Assembly (NCBI RefSeq): GCF_026151205.1
Contig: NC_087084.1
Location: 5,821,538 to 5,885,537, forward strand
Direction: 5' to 3'
Source: Bolinopsis microptera
Taxonomy: Eukaryota; Ctenophora; Tentaculata; Lobata; Bolinopsidae
Length of the DNA: 64,000 nucleotides
Of the stretch, positions 42,448-53,905 are shown in pieces. Position 1 is the stretch's first letter. Each line of letters starts with the position of its first letter. The notes under the pieces were generated by a model that worked only from the letters and a program-made list of their open reading frames with translations, did not search any database and was not told the DNA's origin. The translations under genes and the position numbers were made by a program.

Positions 42448-45400
42448 TTCATTAGACTCTATAATGATGACAGGTAGTATCTTCTGTGTGTTGCTGAGAT
42501 CCAGTTTCCATGGTACATATCGCCTGTTATTGAAGTAGGTGGAAGAAGGATAATCGATAATATTGTCCCCACTTACTAGAGGAATTTTATTTTAGAAGAC
42601 GAACTGATGGTATCGAAAGGAAAAAGTGGATGTTGTAAAAAACAAAGGTAGTGAATATAATATATGAATATAACAAACAAAATGTATATATAACAGGTCG
42701 AAATATAATGCTTAGATGACGATATATCGTACATAATTAAATAGAAAAGAGCATAGTAATGATAAATAGTGTGTTGTCGTAGCCATTGTCATTCAACAAG
42801 GTCCTGATAGAGATAAGAGAGGAGTGCTAAGGAGGAACTTGAGTAGAGCGTGAGGGGGGATGCGGTTAACATCTGCTAGGCGTGGCGAGAAGCCAAGGTG
42901 GCGTAGACGCTGAAACTCAAGTGCTGGGCAATAAACTAGTATGTGTGAGTTGTCCTGCCGTCCAGAGAGGCAGTATGAGCACGTGGGATTAATTGTGTTA
43001 TCAAGCTTTTGCAAGAAGGCTCGAAGTGGTGCTCGATTATCAAGAAAAGCGGTGAGAATGCGAGAGTTCCGCCTGTTAAGAGATTTGAAGAATGAAACAT
43101 GTTGGGGTAAGGAGTAGTGAGCTAGCAGAGAGTGGAGAGTATTAGAAGTAGCTACGGCTGACCAGTCAGTGGCTCTGGTGGTGTAGCTATTATCACGCAG
43201 TGTAGACTTGAAAAGGGTTGTAGGAAGAGGGACTGCTTTCAAGAAGCTGCAAGTGGTCCATTCTTTGGCAAGAGTATCAGCCAGTTCATTTCCTTGTATT
43301 CCCGCATGTCCTCTTATCCATGTAAGGAAAACAGAGGAGCATTCGGCGGTGAGAATATCTAACTCTCTTCTAGTGTCGATGCAAAGCCGACTAGACGATG
43401 CTTCAGCAGAGAGGGCATGAACTGACGATAGTGAGTCGGTAAAAATAGCTATCGATGCGTTGAGACATGACAGGGAGCGAAGAAATATGCATGCTTCCCT
43501 TATGGCCATCATTTCTGCTTGATACACAGTGTTGCGGTCGTCCAGTCTCCATTTAAATGTTGCTAAGGGGTCATTGTTATACATGGAGTACACCACGAGT
43601 GCTGATCCTGTTTTGTTGTTAAGGCGGGATCCATCAGTAAAGCAGCAGAAGTGGTATTGATCAGTTACCGACTTGTGTGAGGAGATGAGTGCGTTCATTA
43701 GTTCTTCGTTTGCCAGATTGGTTATGAACATTGGAGTCTTGAATCTTTCTGGGCGGGTGATGTCCCAGTGTTCCATACTGGGTGTAAGACAGTTGGAGTA
43801 GTTGGCTGAGTGTGGCAGGAATTTCGTCCTGGTATAGTTGACTAGGTTGAACCTGTTGTGACCATGCAGGCGGAAAAGGGTCGAGCTAGCAGACTTGTTG
43901 ATCTCGCTATGGAGTGGCAGAATACCTGTGGTAACTTCCATGCTTCTTCTGGAAGTAAATTTCGGGCAGTGGACGATTGTGCGGCAGGCCAGGGACTGCA
44001 CTTTAGACAGTTTAGCAATGATATGAGATTGAGGGTTAAGGCCCCAAACATGACATCCGTATGTCACTGCAGGTAATACAACTGACTTGTAGATCCACTG
44101 TGCGGTATTTTTAGAATAACCCCAATTTTTCCCAATAGTTCTTCTAGTTGCAAGTAGGGTCCAGGTTGCTTTATGTATGACGTGTTCTACATGTTTTTTC
44201 CAGTTGAGCTTTTGATCCAGTATCAGTCCTAAGTAGCGAACGTCAGTGGAGTAGTTGATAGGATGGTCATCTATCAGTATAGGGGTATCAATTACAAATT
44301 TCCTTTTCCAGGTGAAGAGTACTAAAGAAGTCTTATGCGGGGACAACTCCAAGTCATTAGCTTTACACCAGTCCTTGATGGTGTTGACTATGAGTTGCAT
44401 CTGACTAATAAGTGCGTGAAGATTTTCACCAGTGACTGCAGCAACAAGGTCATCTGCAAAACCCTGCGTGAAGTCAGGCTTGTGGAGCGAAGTATTGAGG
44501 GACGCGAGGAGGGAGTTGATGACGAGATTCCAGAGAAGGGGCGAAAGTACTCCTCCTTGAGGGGTTCCTTTTAGCATGTATTTGATGAGAGAAACACCCT
44601 TTAGAGAAAAAAGAACCTTACGATTCCCAAGGAGGTTGATAATCTATTTGATAAGATGGTTATCTATGCCTGATCTTTCCAGTGCAGCAATTATACTCTT
44701 GAATGAAATGGAGTCAAAGGCAGCCTTGATATCAACGAAGCATGTAAGGGCAAAATGACCTTTGGATAGAGCATCTTCAATGAACGAGACAACTTTATGA
44801 AGTGCTTCATCCGTGGATCTACCTTTTCTAAAACCCAGCTGATCATTACTCAGAGACTGATCGATGTTGAGTTCTTCGTTTAAGTACAATAACACAGTTT
44901 TCTCTAAAAGTTTAAGAAGACTAGAGCAGAGACTAATAGAACGTAAATTTTGGGCGAGGAAATGTTGTTATTTCCCCGGTTTAGGCAGAAAAATACCAGT
45001 TGAGGTGTGCCAGAGGTAGGGGATAGTACCTAAGCGCAGGCTATCCTTAAAGAGGTCATAAAAATAAGTTTTAAGCTGAGGCCAGGAGAGGATAATTAAA
45101 TTATGAGAGATATTATCTGGACCTGGTGCTTTCTTGTTGGTCAAGTAGGAGAAGGCTTTGTCGATCCTTTTCTTAGTGCAGATTAATGAAGCAAGTTCAG
45201 AAGGAGAAGGCTGATCGGATGTGGGAGATAGAGAAGAACAGTAGGCTATTTCTGAGGAGGACGTGAGTGCGGGGGTTACTTGTCATGGAATCTTTTTTTG
45301 TGATTTCAGTTAGTGTTTCTAAGGCAGTTTGTGTAAAGGTACCATCACCTTTTTTAAGGGATGCAAGGGTGGTTTTACCACGTTTAAGATGTTTGATGAG

Positions 45401-46228
45401 GTTAGCAAATTTGGAGCGTGAGGACGATGTGTTGGAACAGTGATCTTGCCAGCTACTATTTTTAGACTTTTTAATAAGCTTGACGTACTTGTTGTTGGAT
45501 TTCTTATACGCCGAAAGATCAGTCAAAGCTCCTGAACGTTTCCATTTGTTCCAGCAACGCCTCACTCTGCTCCGTAAAATCTTTAGCTCTTTCGTCCACC
45601 AGGGAGATTTTAACTTTTTCCCTGATGCAGTTGAGGAAACGAAGTGATGTGACTGGGAGAGTTTGGAAGCTTTGTGAATAATGGTATTTATAAGCTCTGT
45701 TTTATCGTTAAGTTCTAAGATTGAATTGCATTCTGCCGAGAGATGTTTGGAGAATGATGTTAAAAGGTTTGCAAGATGCTCTTGAAATGAAGCAGCGTCA
45801 GTGGAGTAGCGTTTGATAGCTCTTCCTCTCGAGGAAGAAGCAGAAGGAGATGAAATGAAACCTTTAAGATTAATGTTAAAGTTGATGAGTGAGTGGTCGG
45901 AGAGAGAAGGGCTGTCGGAAACGTGCCAAGATGAGATGAGATCGCAAGACGCAGGGTTACCGAGAGTAACATCTAGAGCTTCGCAGCGGAGAACATTCTG
46001 AAACGTCATGGAACCATCGTTGGAAATACACAAATTGTATTTAAGTATCAGATCCATTAGTTTTTCACCTCTTTTGTTAGTGTTAGTGCTACCCCAGGCT
46101 GTATGGTGGGCGTTAGCGTCCCCTCCAAGGATGATGGGAAGTCGGTTAGTACTAGCAAAGGCACGTTTATGAAGAGAAGTTGGAATTTCTGTGGTGTTGT
46201 AGTCCCAATAAAAAGAGCAAATGATCAA
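42448..46228 (-). mobile_element. I/R1-type LINE, right-arm copy (longer at the 5' end)
   Basis: It has the same reverse transcriptase and RNase H as 20308-23395, with shared breaks, plus an upstream endonuclease piece (46228-45197). That piece shows LGGDANAHHTAWGS (GD-N motif), DVTLGNPASCDL, and SPSLSDHSLI (SDH motif), followed by the SPWWTKELKILR linker. The N-terminal endonuclease motifs and ORF1 are missing, so this copy too is 5' truncated, at about 46230, close to the LTR-like repeat. The left-arm copy starts inside the linker (equivalent to about 45520), so the right arm preserves about 700 extra bases of the element. Confidence 0.88.
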
Positions 46229-47134
46229 GTCTGACTACAGAAAATAGTAGCTGGTAATTGGATGAAAATACGACCTTATAAATAATTCCTTATCGCATTC
46301 ATGAGGTCATTCACGTGTCTGAATCGTAACAATATCATTATCAATGTCTCTGAATTCCGTGCAAAATTCAAATCAATTTCTCTGATCTCGTTCTTAAAAG
46401 TGTTATAATTGTCTTCTTAAATCTCGTTGCTACTAAAACAATATTGCAAAACATTCTTACGTCCTTCTCTTTCAAAGGGATAACCTCCTTATCTTTCAAA
46501 GGGAAAACTCGTCTTATAAATCACGTTGCAAATACACAAAACTCGAACAGCATAAACTTGTCTCCGTGCGAATCTCCACAGTAACATATTTCTTCACACG
46601 ATCTTATTACTTTAAAAATTCTAAAATAAGCGCACGTGAAAGTCTGATTTAAATTCCTGCAGGCTTGGATCATTAACCTGTAAATAATTCTAAAACTTTA
46701 TTAATTATCACCTTATCATGAAACCTGGAGATGGGCCGACTGGCTCAATCAAAATACCAGTCAAGACCATTCAAAACTAACCACTTGGAATGCTCGGAAT
46801 ATCAAGAACTTAAATCTAAACAGCTTAAAATAAGGGTACAGAATCCGTGGGAGGTTCCGTAGTAATTGGGCTGTAAGTTTCAAGGTCTTTACAATAATTT
46901 ACGATCATATTAAAATGTGTTATTTGGACTTAAAGAAATGCTCGAATCAGGACGGATATTAAACAGCGTACAACACTTCCCTCTTAAAAATGCTAAGATT
47001 GATTCTCTCTGTACAGTCTTTCAGTTAAGATACAGCTAACAGATCTCATATCATATTACATGCAGTGTTTCTATGAATCCTTAAAGTCTAAATCACATGC
47101 TGCGTTATTAAAGGCTTACGATCATCGATGATAA

Positions 47135-48905
47135 TCACAATGCTGGCAAGCATAACCGTTGCCCTTATATTCACAACACTATGTACCCCCTATACTATTA
47201 TATCCCCTTTATTGTTTTCCAGGCATTAAGACTCATCGAAAGTAGTTCAGCAGGTATATTTAAGTTCAAAACATTCTAATTCAATGTTAAAGATGACAGG
47301 AATAAGAAATAGTTATGTGGAGGTTTTTAAGAAATTTGCGCAAAATACGCGCCAGCATGTTATACGAAATTAGGTAAAAAACCCAAAATCGCCATATTCA
47401 GGTGCCTTAAAAACCATGTTAAAATCGAGTTAGAGATCTGAAACTTTGCAGAGCGTCTAGACCTTGTCCAAATCGACTGTAAAAAAAATGTCATGTTGCA
47501 GGAGTATCGGGAAGTGGGTTTTCTGAAACCCCTGTTTTACAACAGATTGTCGTGAAGCTATATATATATATATAGTATAGACGCTTTTGCAGTAAATTGT
47601 AGCCTACATTTAAGTGTCCGTAGATTCAAAAGTATAAAAGATACAGTCATTTCGAACCACAGGTTTTAAAGATAATTGTTTATACTTTAGTTTACATTAT
47701 ATCGAAAAATAATTTATCGTCATCATCATCACTTGATGACGTCATCAATTTAAGTGTTTTTAAAACTTGATTTTTGACAAAATAACAACTTTTCAAATCG
47801 ATTTTAAACCATTAAGGAGTAATTTTATTCAAAATCTGAGGACATTTTTACCTTAGATAATTGTTCAAGCATTCTGAAAATCTACCGGAAAGTTTTCCTA
47901 CCTTGCTCCTTCATAAAGATATTCGCTATTGAAGTTTGTGCTTTTTTGAAGAATAATTTTATAAAAACACAAAAGTTGTGAATTAGTATCCTCTGGTGTT
48001 GGGCCATCCCTTGGGTTGTGGAGCTCAATTTTGCTTCCTAAAGGTCTAAATTGTGTTATAGGCTAGTTTTAAAGTTGAAAATCGAAAAGTTACACACGTG
48101 GGGACACGCCCAAATTCATTTAAAATAGCTAAAATCACTAAAAATTGTTATTTTCACGATTTTTACCAACTTTGGAGTCCCGTTGTGATCCAAGTTCTTT
48201 TTGAAATCTTCTGAAACTTTTCATGCTTATCAAACTATATATTAAATAACACTATGCAAAAATTTATGGTGATTCAATATTTCATGCGCACGCAACGTCC
48301 GCTCAAAGTTTGCACGTGCGAAAGGTGAGAATTTTGCTCATTCGTGATTTCGAATATATTCTGCTTTCCCACGATATTAAAATGGCATTATATATGAATT
48401 TAATGCCAACTTGAATGAGTAAAAAGTGCTATATTCAGTCTGTTATTGACAGATATGCCTACCTAAACACAAGGAAACGTTTTCAAAGGTAAAATTTCGA
48501 AATCGTTGAAATTACCTCCTTATTAAGTTTCGACTGTGTAAATTATCCTGACATTATAATCAAAAAGAGATGATATTTGACCAAAACCCATAATCATGGG
48601 TAGAGTGAACCGCTGCCAGTGTCTCTCTTTTCCAAACAAAAGAAAATGATATTAATTTGAGGAACCGTCCGCAAATGCAAATTGATACCGAGAATGAAAT
48701 CGGTCGCTCGCTTTTCCCATTCATTCACGGCTTACGTATTGTAATAAAGCTTATTGAATGAGAAAAGCGAGCGACCGATTTCATTCTCGGTATCAATTTG
48801 CATTTGCGGACGGTTCCTCAAATTAATATCATTTTCTTTTGTTTGGAAAAGAGAGACACTGGCAGCGGTTCACTCTACCCATGATTATGGGTTTTGGTCA
48901 AATAT
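47135..48905 (+). repeat. 1.8-kb repeat, inverse partner of 61457-63240
   Basis: Both copies share GACGTCATCAA near 47740, GCACGTGCGAAAG near 48315 and the fold-back at one end; similarity is roughly 90%, lower than the large arms. No ORF was recognised. Both copies stop at the outer end of the fold-back, which suggests that it is part of the element. Confidence 0.8.
48573..48905. mobile_element. 333-bp fold-back (hairpin) element, copy 1
   Basis: Long inverted arms of about 150 bp start ATATTTGACCAAAACCCATA and meet at a short middle near 48735. Arms include GGTTCCTCAAATTAATATCA and GACCGATTTCATTCTCGGTA. The arms are nearly perfect complements. A second copy is at about 61457-61785. Confidence 0.88.
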
Positions 48906-49799
48906 AATTATAACATGTCATATTTATCGGGTTTATAATCACGAAAAAGTTACAATGTAATATCTAGTTCGATAAGGAAGCAATGTTTATTCATAACTGC
49001 ATTAGGCAGTGAGCTTCAAGTTCATATATCAAATACTGTGTCTCTAATTCGCGGCTGAAATCTGCAGAGTTATTCGTTAGCTTTGTTTCAATATTCCAAT
49101 CTTGTACGATGTCTTTTCCGTGACCTTTTTCGAGGAACAGCTTGTCTAAAACTTGCTGGGGTTGTTATAGAGTGAAGAAGAAGTAGTGAGAGGGTAGTTT
49201 CCAGAGTGGTATCGTTATACCTTCTGTAAGGTTCCTGTTACATAAATTGTGATTCTGCAACTATCATAATTTGCAAAATGACATCAATTCTTTTGGATCA
49301 TGTCCATGTTCGACCAGTGAGTTATCCTCTGTTGTAGAACTGAAGAGTGGGCTGGAGGTTCTTTCAGGAGTGATTTAATGTCAGCTTCGGCTTGAACTTT
49401 TGCACTCAGCAACATTCATTAGACCTGTTTTCTTACTTTCAAATCAGCATTTCAATCGGAATGTTTAACTATTTATGGGTATCAACTTTACGGTCTGCAC
49501 TCTCCGATCCTGTATCACCCTGGATTCTTTTTGACGTATTTTTGTATTAGGTATATACCTTCTATCCATTCTCTTGCTACTCCAAGTCCCCTAAGATATC
49601 TGGTAAAAAGGTCCTGCTAGTTATATATAAAATATATTTATGTTTGCTTTAATTGATACTAAATAAAATTGTTGTTTTCTTGAAATTGTTGTTTTCTTGA
49701 GTGCAACCTTTGTCATCAAGTTCGAAACAGATAAAAGTTTCAGCCGTTGCAAAACTACTTATACCAACAGGTAGATCAAATCTTCCAAGTATTTACTAC
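48906..49799. other. Unassigned AT-rich stretch
   Basis: No gene, repeat or domain was recognised. It lies inside the LTR-flanked region, so it may be worn internal sequence. The 9-bp target of the fold-back element, ATGGACTCA, is at its end (49800-49808). Confidence 0.4.
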
Positions 49800-51539
49800 A
49801 TGGACTCATAGGGCCTGTCGTGATATCATGGATCGCTTAGGTTCCACCAGGATCTGGTAGTCCTCATAATTCTGCGGCCTCTATGTGTCGTCATCTCGCA
49901 CAACTCCGAAAAACCGTTGTGAGTTTGGCATGTGAAAATTTGCAGCCCTCCAGACATCGATTGGGTTAACGAGTTGTCGTACGTCACCTCAAGATCGGGT
50001 GACAGGGGGCTGAACAGGCCAGAACCCAATTGATTGGGTCTGAGGTCACGTGATTATGAGCCTGAGGTCACGTGACTATGACGTCACCAGAGCTCGTTCT
50101 CCGTTTCCCGCTCTTTGGACCAGGTGAGCTTGCATGCTTGTGAAAGTGGGTGTAAGTACAGCTGTACTGTAGTTACATCCAATTACCCCTAATAGAACGA
50201 AGATTTATTTTCTGACAGAAAGCTAGAAATTTACCAAAATATCGACTTTGTTCAAAATTTATTTTGATGACCACTCCCGACCTAAAATTGCACGAGAAAT
50301 CGATTAAACTTGGTTTCAGAACTCAAAAATGCTTCCTTATGCCTTAAAATCCATTTTTATCGATACAATAAACATTTTGATCCTGTGGATTGATTAGTAA
50401 CAGGTAACAAATGCACAGAAAAAACCACCGCACTTACATTGCATTCTTAACGGGTCGATTTCGAGTGACCAATAATCGTCGTGATGATATTTATACGTCA
50501 TGCGTTCCTGATCATCATCAGCAATCAAGAGACAGGAGCGGCGATTACTTTAAATCAACGGTTTACGTTATTTTTGTGAATTCGACCCCTGTTTTAACGG
50601 TTATCACACTTTGTAATTGAATGTATTGAGGATATCTTTACAAATAAGAGGACCAGTAAATAAAATTGCCACAAGTGTTTCTCTCACTCACTTTCGATAA
50701 GACACAATGAAAATTCTTACTTAACCATAAGATTCGGAATTTTTCAACCGTTGAAGAATATCGGAATTTTATAAAATGTAAGTTCAATTTTTACAAAAAA
50801 TCAACGAATCGTATGAAATTTCATCAGCAGTTAGTTCCAGAGTAGGGATCAGAGCAAAACGAAGGAATATAATTTCTTGCGGGAATCATTCCTGAAATAT
50901 TGTCGACAGGTTAAAATCTACTAGCAGGAACCCGTCTAACCCCTGAGTGGCGTCAAGACTCAAGAGACTAAATAAATTATTACCTATTTAATTTTTGCGG
51001 AAAATCGTGTTAAAGTTGATGCCGTGGTGTCAGTAAAATGGTACGGATATATTTAAAGTCACTATTGTGACGCGGTACATTAGAACTAGACAGAAATATA
51101 TCGTCTCGCTTTATATATAGTAAGATTGTACTTCCGTCAGGGGGGGTACCAATGGCATAAATGGCATAATGGAGAATTGGCCAAACAAAATGTCCATTTA
51201 TGCCATGAAATTTCTATGCCATTTGATGATTTTTATGCCATTCTTCTCCATTCTATGCCATTCGAAATATTAAATTTTATAACTTTGAACTGAGAATTTA
51301 ATAACGAATAGTCTGCACCCCACTAGTACTGTCCACCTTTATCTCTATTTGTTGTACTGACCCTGGTCATTAGAAACACCCCTTAAAGTTCGTTTTTTGA
51401 CAAAAACATTTCTGTTTTAGTTACGCATTTGATTTTTGGTATGCGTATAGAAAATCGATACGGCTTTAAAATGAGATGTTCGGCGACCTCCTAGCTCACT
51501 CACTAGACTCAGTAGGAGTGATTTAACTGCGAGGGACAA

Positions 51540-52630
51540 TTGAGGCTAACAAATTAGCCTCACCACTTTCAAAAAAGAACTTTCTCATGTTACGTCCATG
51601 ATATCCAAGTTGCAAGTATAATCCATAGTGATTATACTTGATCGAGATCTAAGCTTTAAATATTCGAGGTGACAATGAGGCTAACAAGTATACTTTTGTG
51701 TATATTTTCGAGTTGGTTCGGTATTGTGACTATCTAATATGTCAACAATAAAGATTGTTCATCCTCTTCAAACTCAACATTTCAGAAATCGCCGAGTCTA
51801 CTTGTAGGAGGCCAAAATGAGGCTAATAAATAATTCGACCGCATTTTAACTTTAATGTACGGAAACAGGTTAACAGCTCACACGTTACTTGATATCCATG
51901 TTGCACATGAAATTCCTTGGGATTATATTTAATCGGTATTTAAGCTTCAAATATTCGAGGTGAAAATGAGGCTAACCACCTTTTGAGAGGGTGAAATGAG
52001 GCTAACAAGTATACTTTTGTGTATATTTTCGAGTTGGTTTGGTATTGTGACTATCTAATACGTCAACAATAAAGATTGATTCATCCTCTTCAAACTCAAC
52101 ATTTCAGAAATCGCCGAGTCTACTTGTAGGAGGCCAAAATGAGGCTAATAAAAAATTCGACCGCATTTTAACTTTAATGTACGGAAACAGGTTAACAACT
52201 CACAAGTTACTTGATATCTATGTTGCACATGAAATTCCGTCGGATTATAGTTTCAAATTTTCGAGGTGAAAATGAGGCTAACCACCTTGTGAGAGGGTGA
52301 AATGAGGCTAACAAGTATACTTTTGTGTATATTTTTGAGCATGTTCGGTATTGTGACTATCTAATGTGTCAACAATAAAAATTTATTCATCCTCTTCAAG
52401 CTCAACATTTCAGAGATCGCAGAGTCTTCTTGTAGGAGGCCAAAATGAGGCTAATAAATGATTCGACCGCATTTTAAGTTTTAACTTTAATGTACGGAAA
52501 CATGTTATAGACCCACTATAAAACTTGTAATTGTAGCCCGAAGGTTATCGAGACTTTATCGAAACTTATGTGAGGTTGGATTGAGGCTACCTTCCTTCCT
52601 TGAGGCAAAATTGAGGCTAACAGATACACT
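51540..52630. repeat. Tandem array of ~305-322 bp units with GAGGCTAA words
   Basis: GAGGCTAACAAGTATACTTTTG recurs at about 51676, 51998 and 52303, each followed by CAACAATAAA, CCTCTTCAAACTCAACATTT, and AGGAGGCCAAAATGAGGCTAA. Short GAGGCTAAC words also sit between. Such subterminal arrays in transposons often serve as transposase-binding sites; that role is inferred here. Confidence 0.85.
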
Positions 52631-52880
52631 ACGCAGACAATTGTCACTGTGCCAGCTATCAAGTAGTTGCTGAGCAGCAGCAGCAGTTAGATGAAGAAAA
52701 TGAAGTTGAGGAAGGAAATGTATTACGTAGAGCTGTTGGCTAGAGTAGGCCTCTTACTTCTATGGAGCTCTCTGGCCAATTGCTCTGGCAATGCTCTCCA
52801 TGGGGCCATGTAATATCACATGATCTGATATCATGCCAAATTAGACTCTAAACTATAAAGTATAATAAAAATGGAACTGT

Positions 52881-53717
52881 TTGAGAAAAAACATTTTTTG
52901 GAAAGAGAATACTTACTCAGCTGTCAGCATAACGAATCAGACGTACCTTGATCTTATATGTACTTGTGACGGTCTTGTTTTGTATTTAACTCTGCTGAAG
53001 AAGCAATTCCCTAATGCCGAAATCGTCACGTATTACCTTGGAAGTGATCAGAATGAGCAGCTGTTTGCATTTATTCGGGTTTCTTTTTCATCTGGTCGCT
53101 CAAGAAATATGGATGCGATAACTATGGCCCATGGAATGGAGAGAAAGAATGTGTACAGTGCTTTATCATTACATGAAGACACATCTGCAATTGCACATGC
53201 ACGTGGAAGTACAGTTTTGCATCCTACAGTTCACCTCAAAAAGGTTAAATCTGCAGACCAGAAAGCAGAACGAGTGAAATGGACTGGTGGTATGATAAGC
53301 CTAGGCAAGTTGGCAAAAACGCTGGACAGGGCATCGAGGGACTGCATTCGAGAAGGGAAAAGAAACAATTTCCCTGTGTTCGCCGCAGTCGCAGATCCTG
53401 AAGAACGGAGTGGGAAGCCAATCGTCCATGGCCAAGAACTTTCTTGGGAAGCTGTAGATGATGAATCTGGATGCCTCGAGGATGAGGACGACTTAGCTTA
53501 TGAGGTAGAACCTGTAGTTGATGATTGTGATGATGGAGAAACGATATCAACAGATAAATATGGAACACTATCCTTCCGGTCTTTTGAGACACTCACGCTC
53601 AATGTGCAATGGAGGAAGAAGCACTTTATCAACAAAATCTCGTCTTTCAAGATTCAAGGGGGACTTCTGATGTTCGCATATACAATCAACCTGAATGCGG
53701 ATGTTCAACAGTTTTGA
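52881..53717 (+). CDS. Transposase-like protein of the 51140-54296 transposon, main exon
   Basis: The open frame runs from about 52881, but the first in-frame ATG is 53109. A plausible acceptor (TTACTCAG, about 52919) suggests that this is an internal or last exon with upstream coding lost or spliced. Conserved-looking parts are TCDGLVLYLTLLKKQFP, then YLGSDQNEQLFAFIR followed by GRSRN. The D-x2-E-x2-F-x2-IR...N layout is like the last catalytic block of RNase H-fold transposases such as the P/THAP9 type. Later are KWTGGMISLGKLAKTLD and a long acidic stretch (DDESGCLEDEDD and further). The frame is disrupted near 53600, where the next frame takes over. The protein was not assigned to a family; the location between TIRs is the main support. 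Confidence 0.55.
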   Translation: MRKNIFWKENTYSAVSITNQTYLDLICTCDGLVLYLTLLKKQFPNAEIVTYYLGSDQNEQLFAFIRVSFSSGRSRNMDAITMAHGMERKNVYSALSLHEDTSAIAHARGSTVLHPTVHLKKVKSADQKAERVKWTGGMISLGKLAKTLDRASRDCIREGKRNNFPVFAAVADPEERSGKPIVHGQELSWEAVDDESGCLEDEDDLAYEVEPVVDDCDDGETISTDKYGTLSFRSFETLTLNVQWRKKHFINKISSFKIQGGLLMFAYTINLNADVQQF

Positions 53718-53905
53718 AAGCTGGCAGTACAGAAACTCTTAAAGTCTTCAAATCTCAGCAGAACTTTGCAACAGGAGTGGTTAGATTTATTTCTTACAAG
53801 TCATGCCCGATGAAGTACTACTGCCAGGAACATAGCATAATCAATGGATCTCCTAATGTATGGCTACTCGTCGAAGACAAATACATCAGATGCACTGTTC
53901 CTTGA
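53609..53905 (+). CDS. C-terminal part of the transposon protein, other frame
   Basis: This 98-codon frame overlaps the end of the main exon. It has a cysteine pattern (CGCSTVLK, SYKSCPMKYYCQEH) and normal composition (VWLLVEDKYIRCTVP at the end), unlike the out-of-frame tail of the previous ORF. It is probably the true C-terminus, reached by a frame change or short intron near 53600-53640. It ends 391 bases before the right TIR. Its function is unknown; a small zinc-binding end is possible. Confidence 0.45.
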   Translation: MEEEALYQQNLVFQDSRGTSDVRIYNQPECGCSTVLKAGSTETLKVFKSQQNFATGVVRFISYKSCPMKYYCQEHSIINGSPNVWLLVEDKYIRCTVP

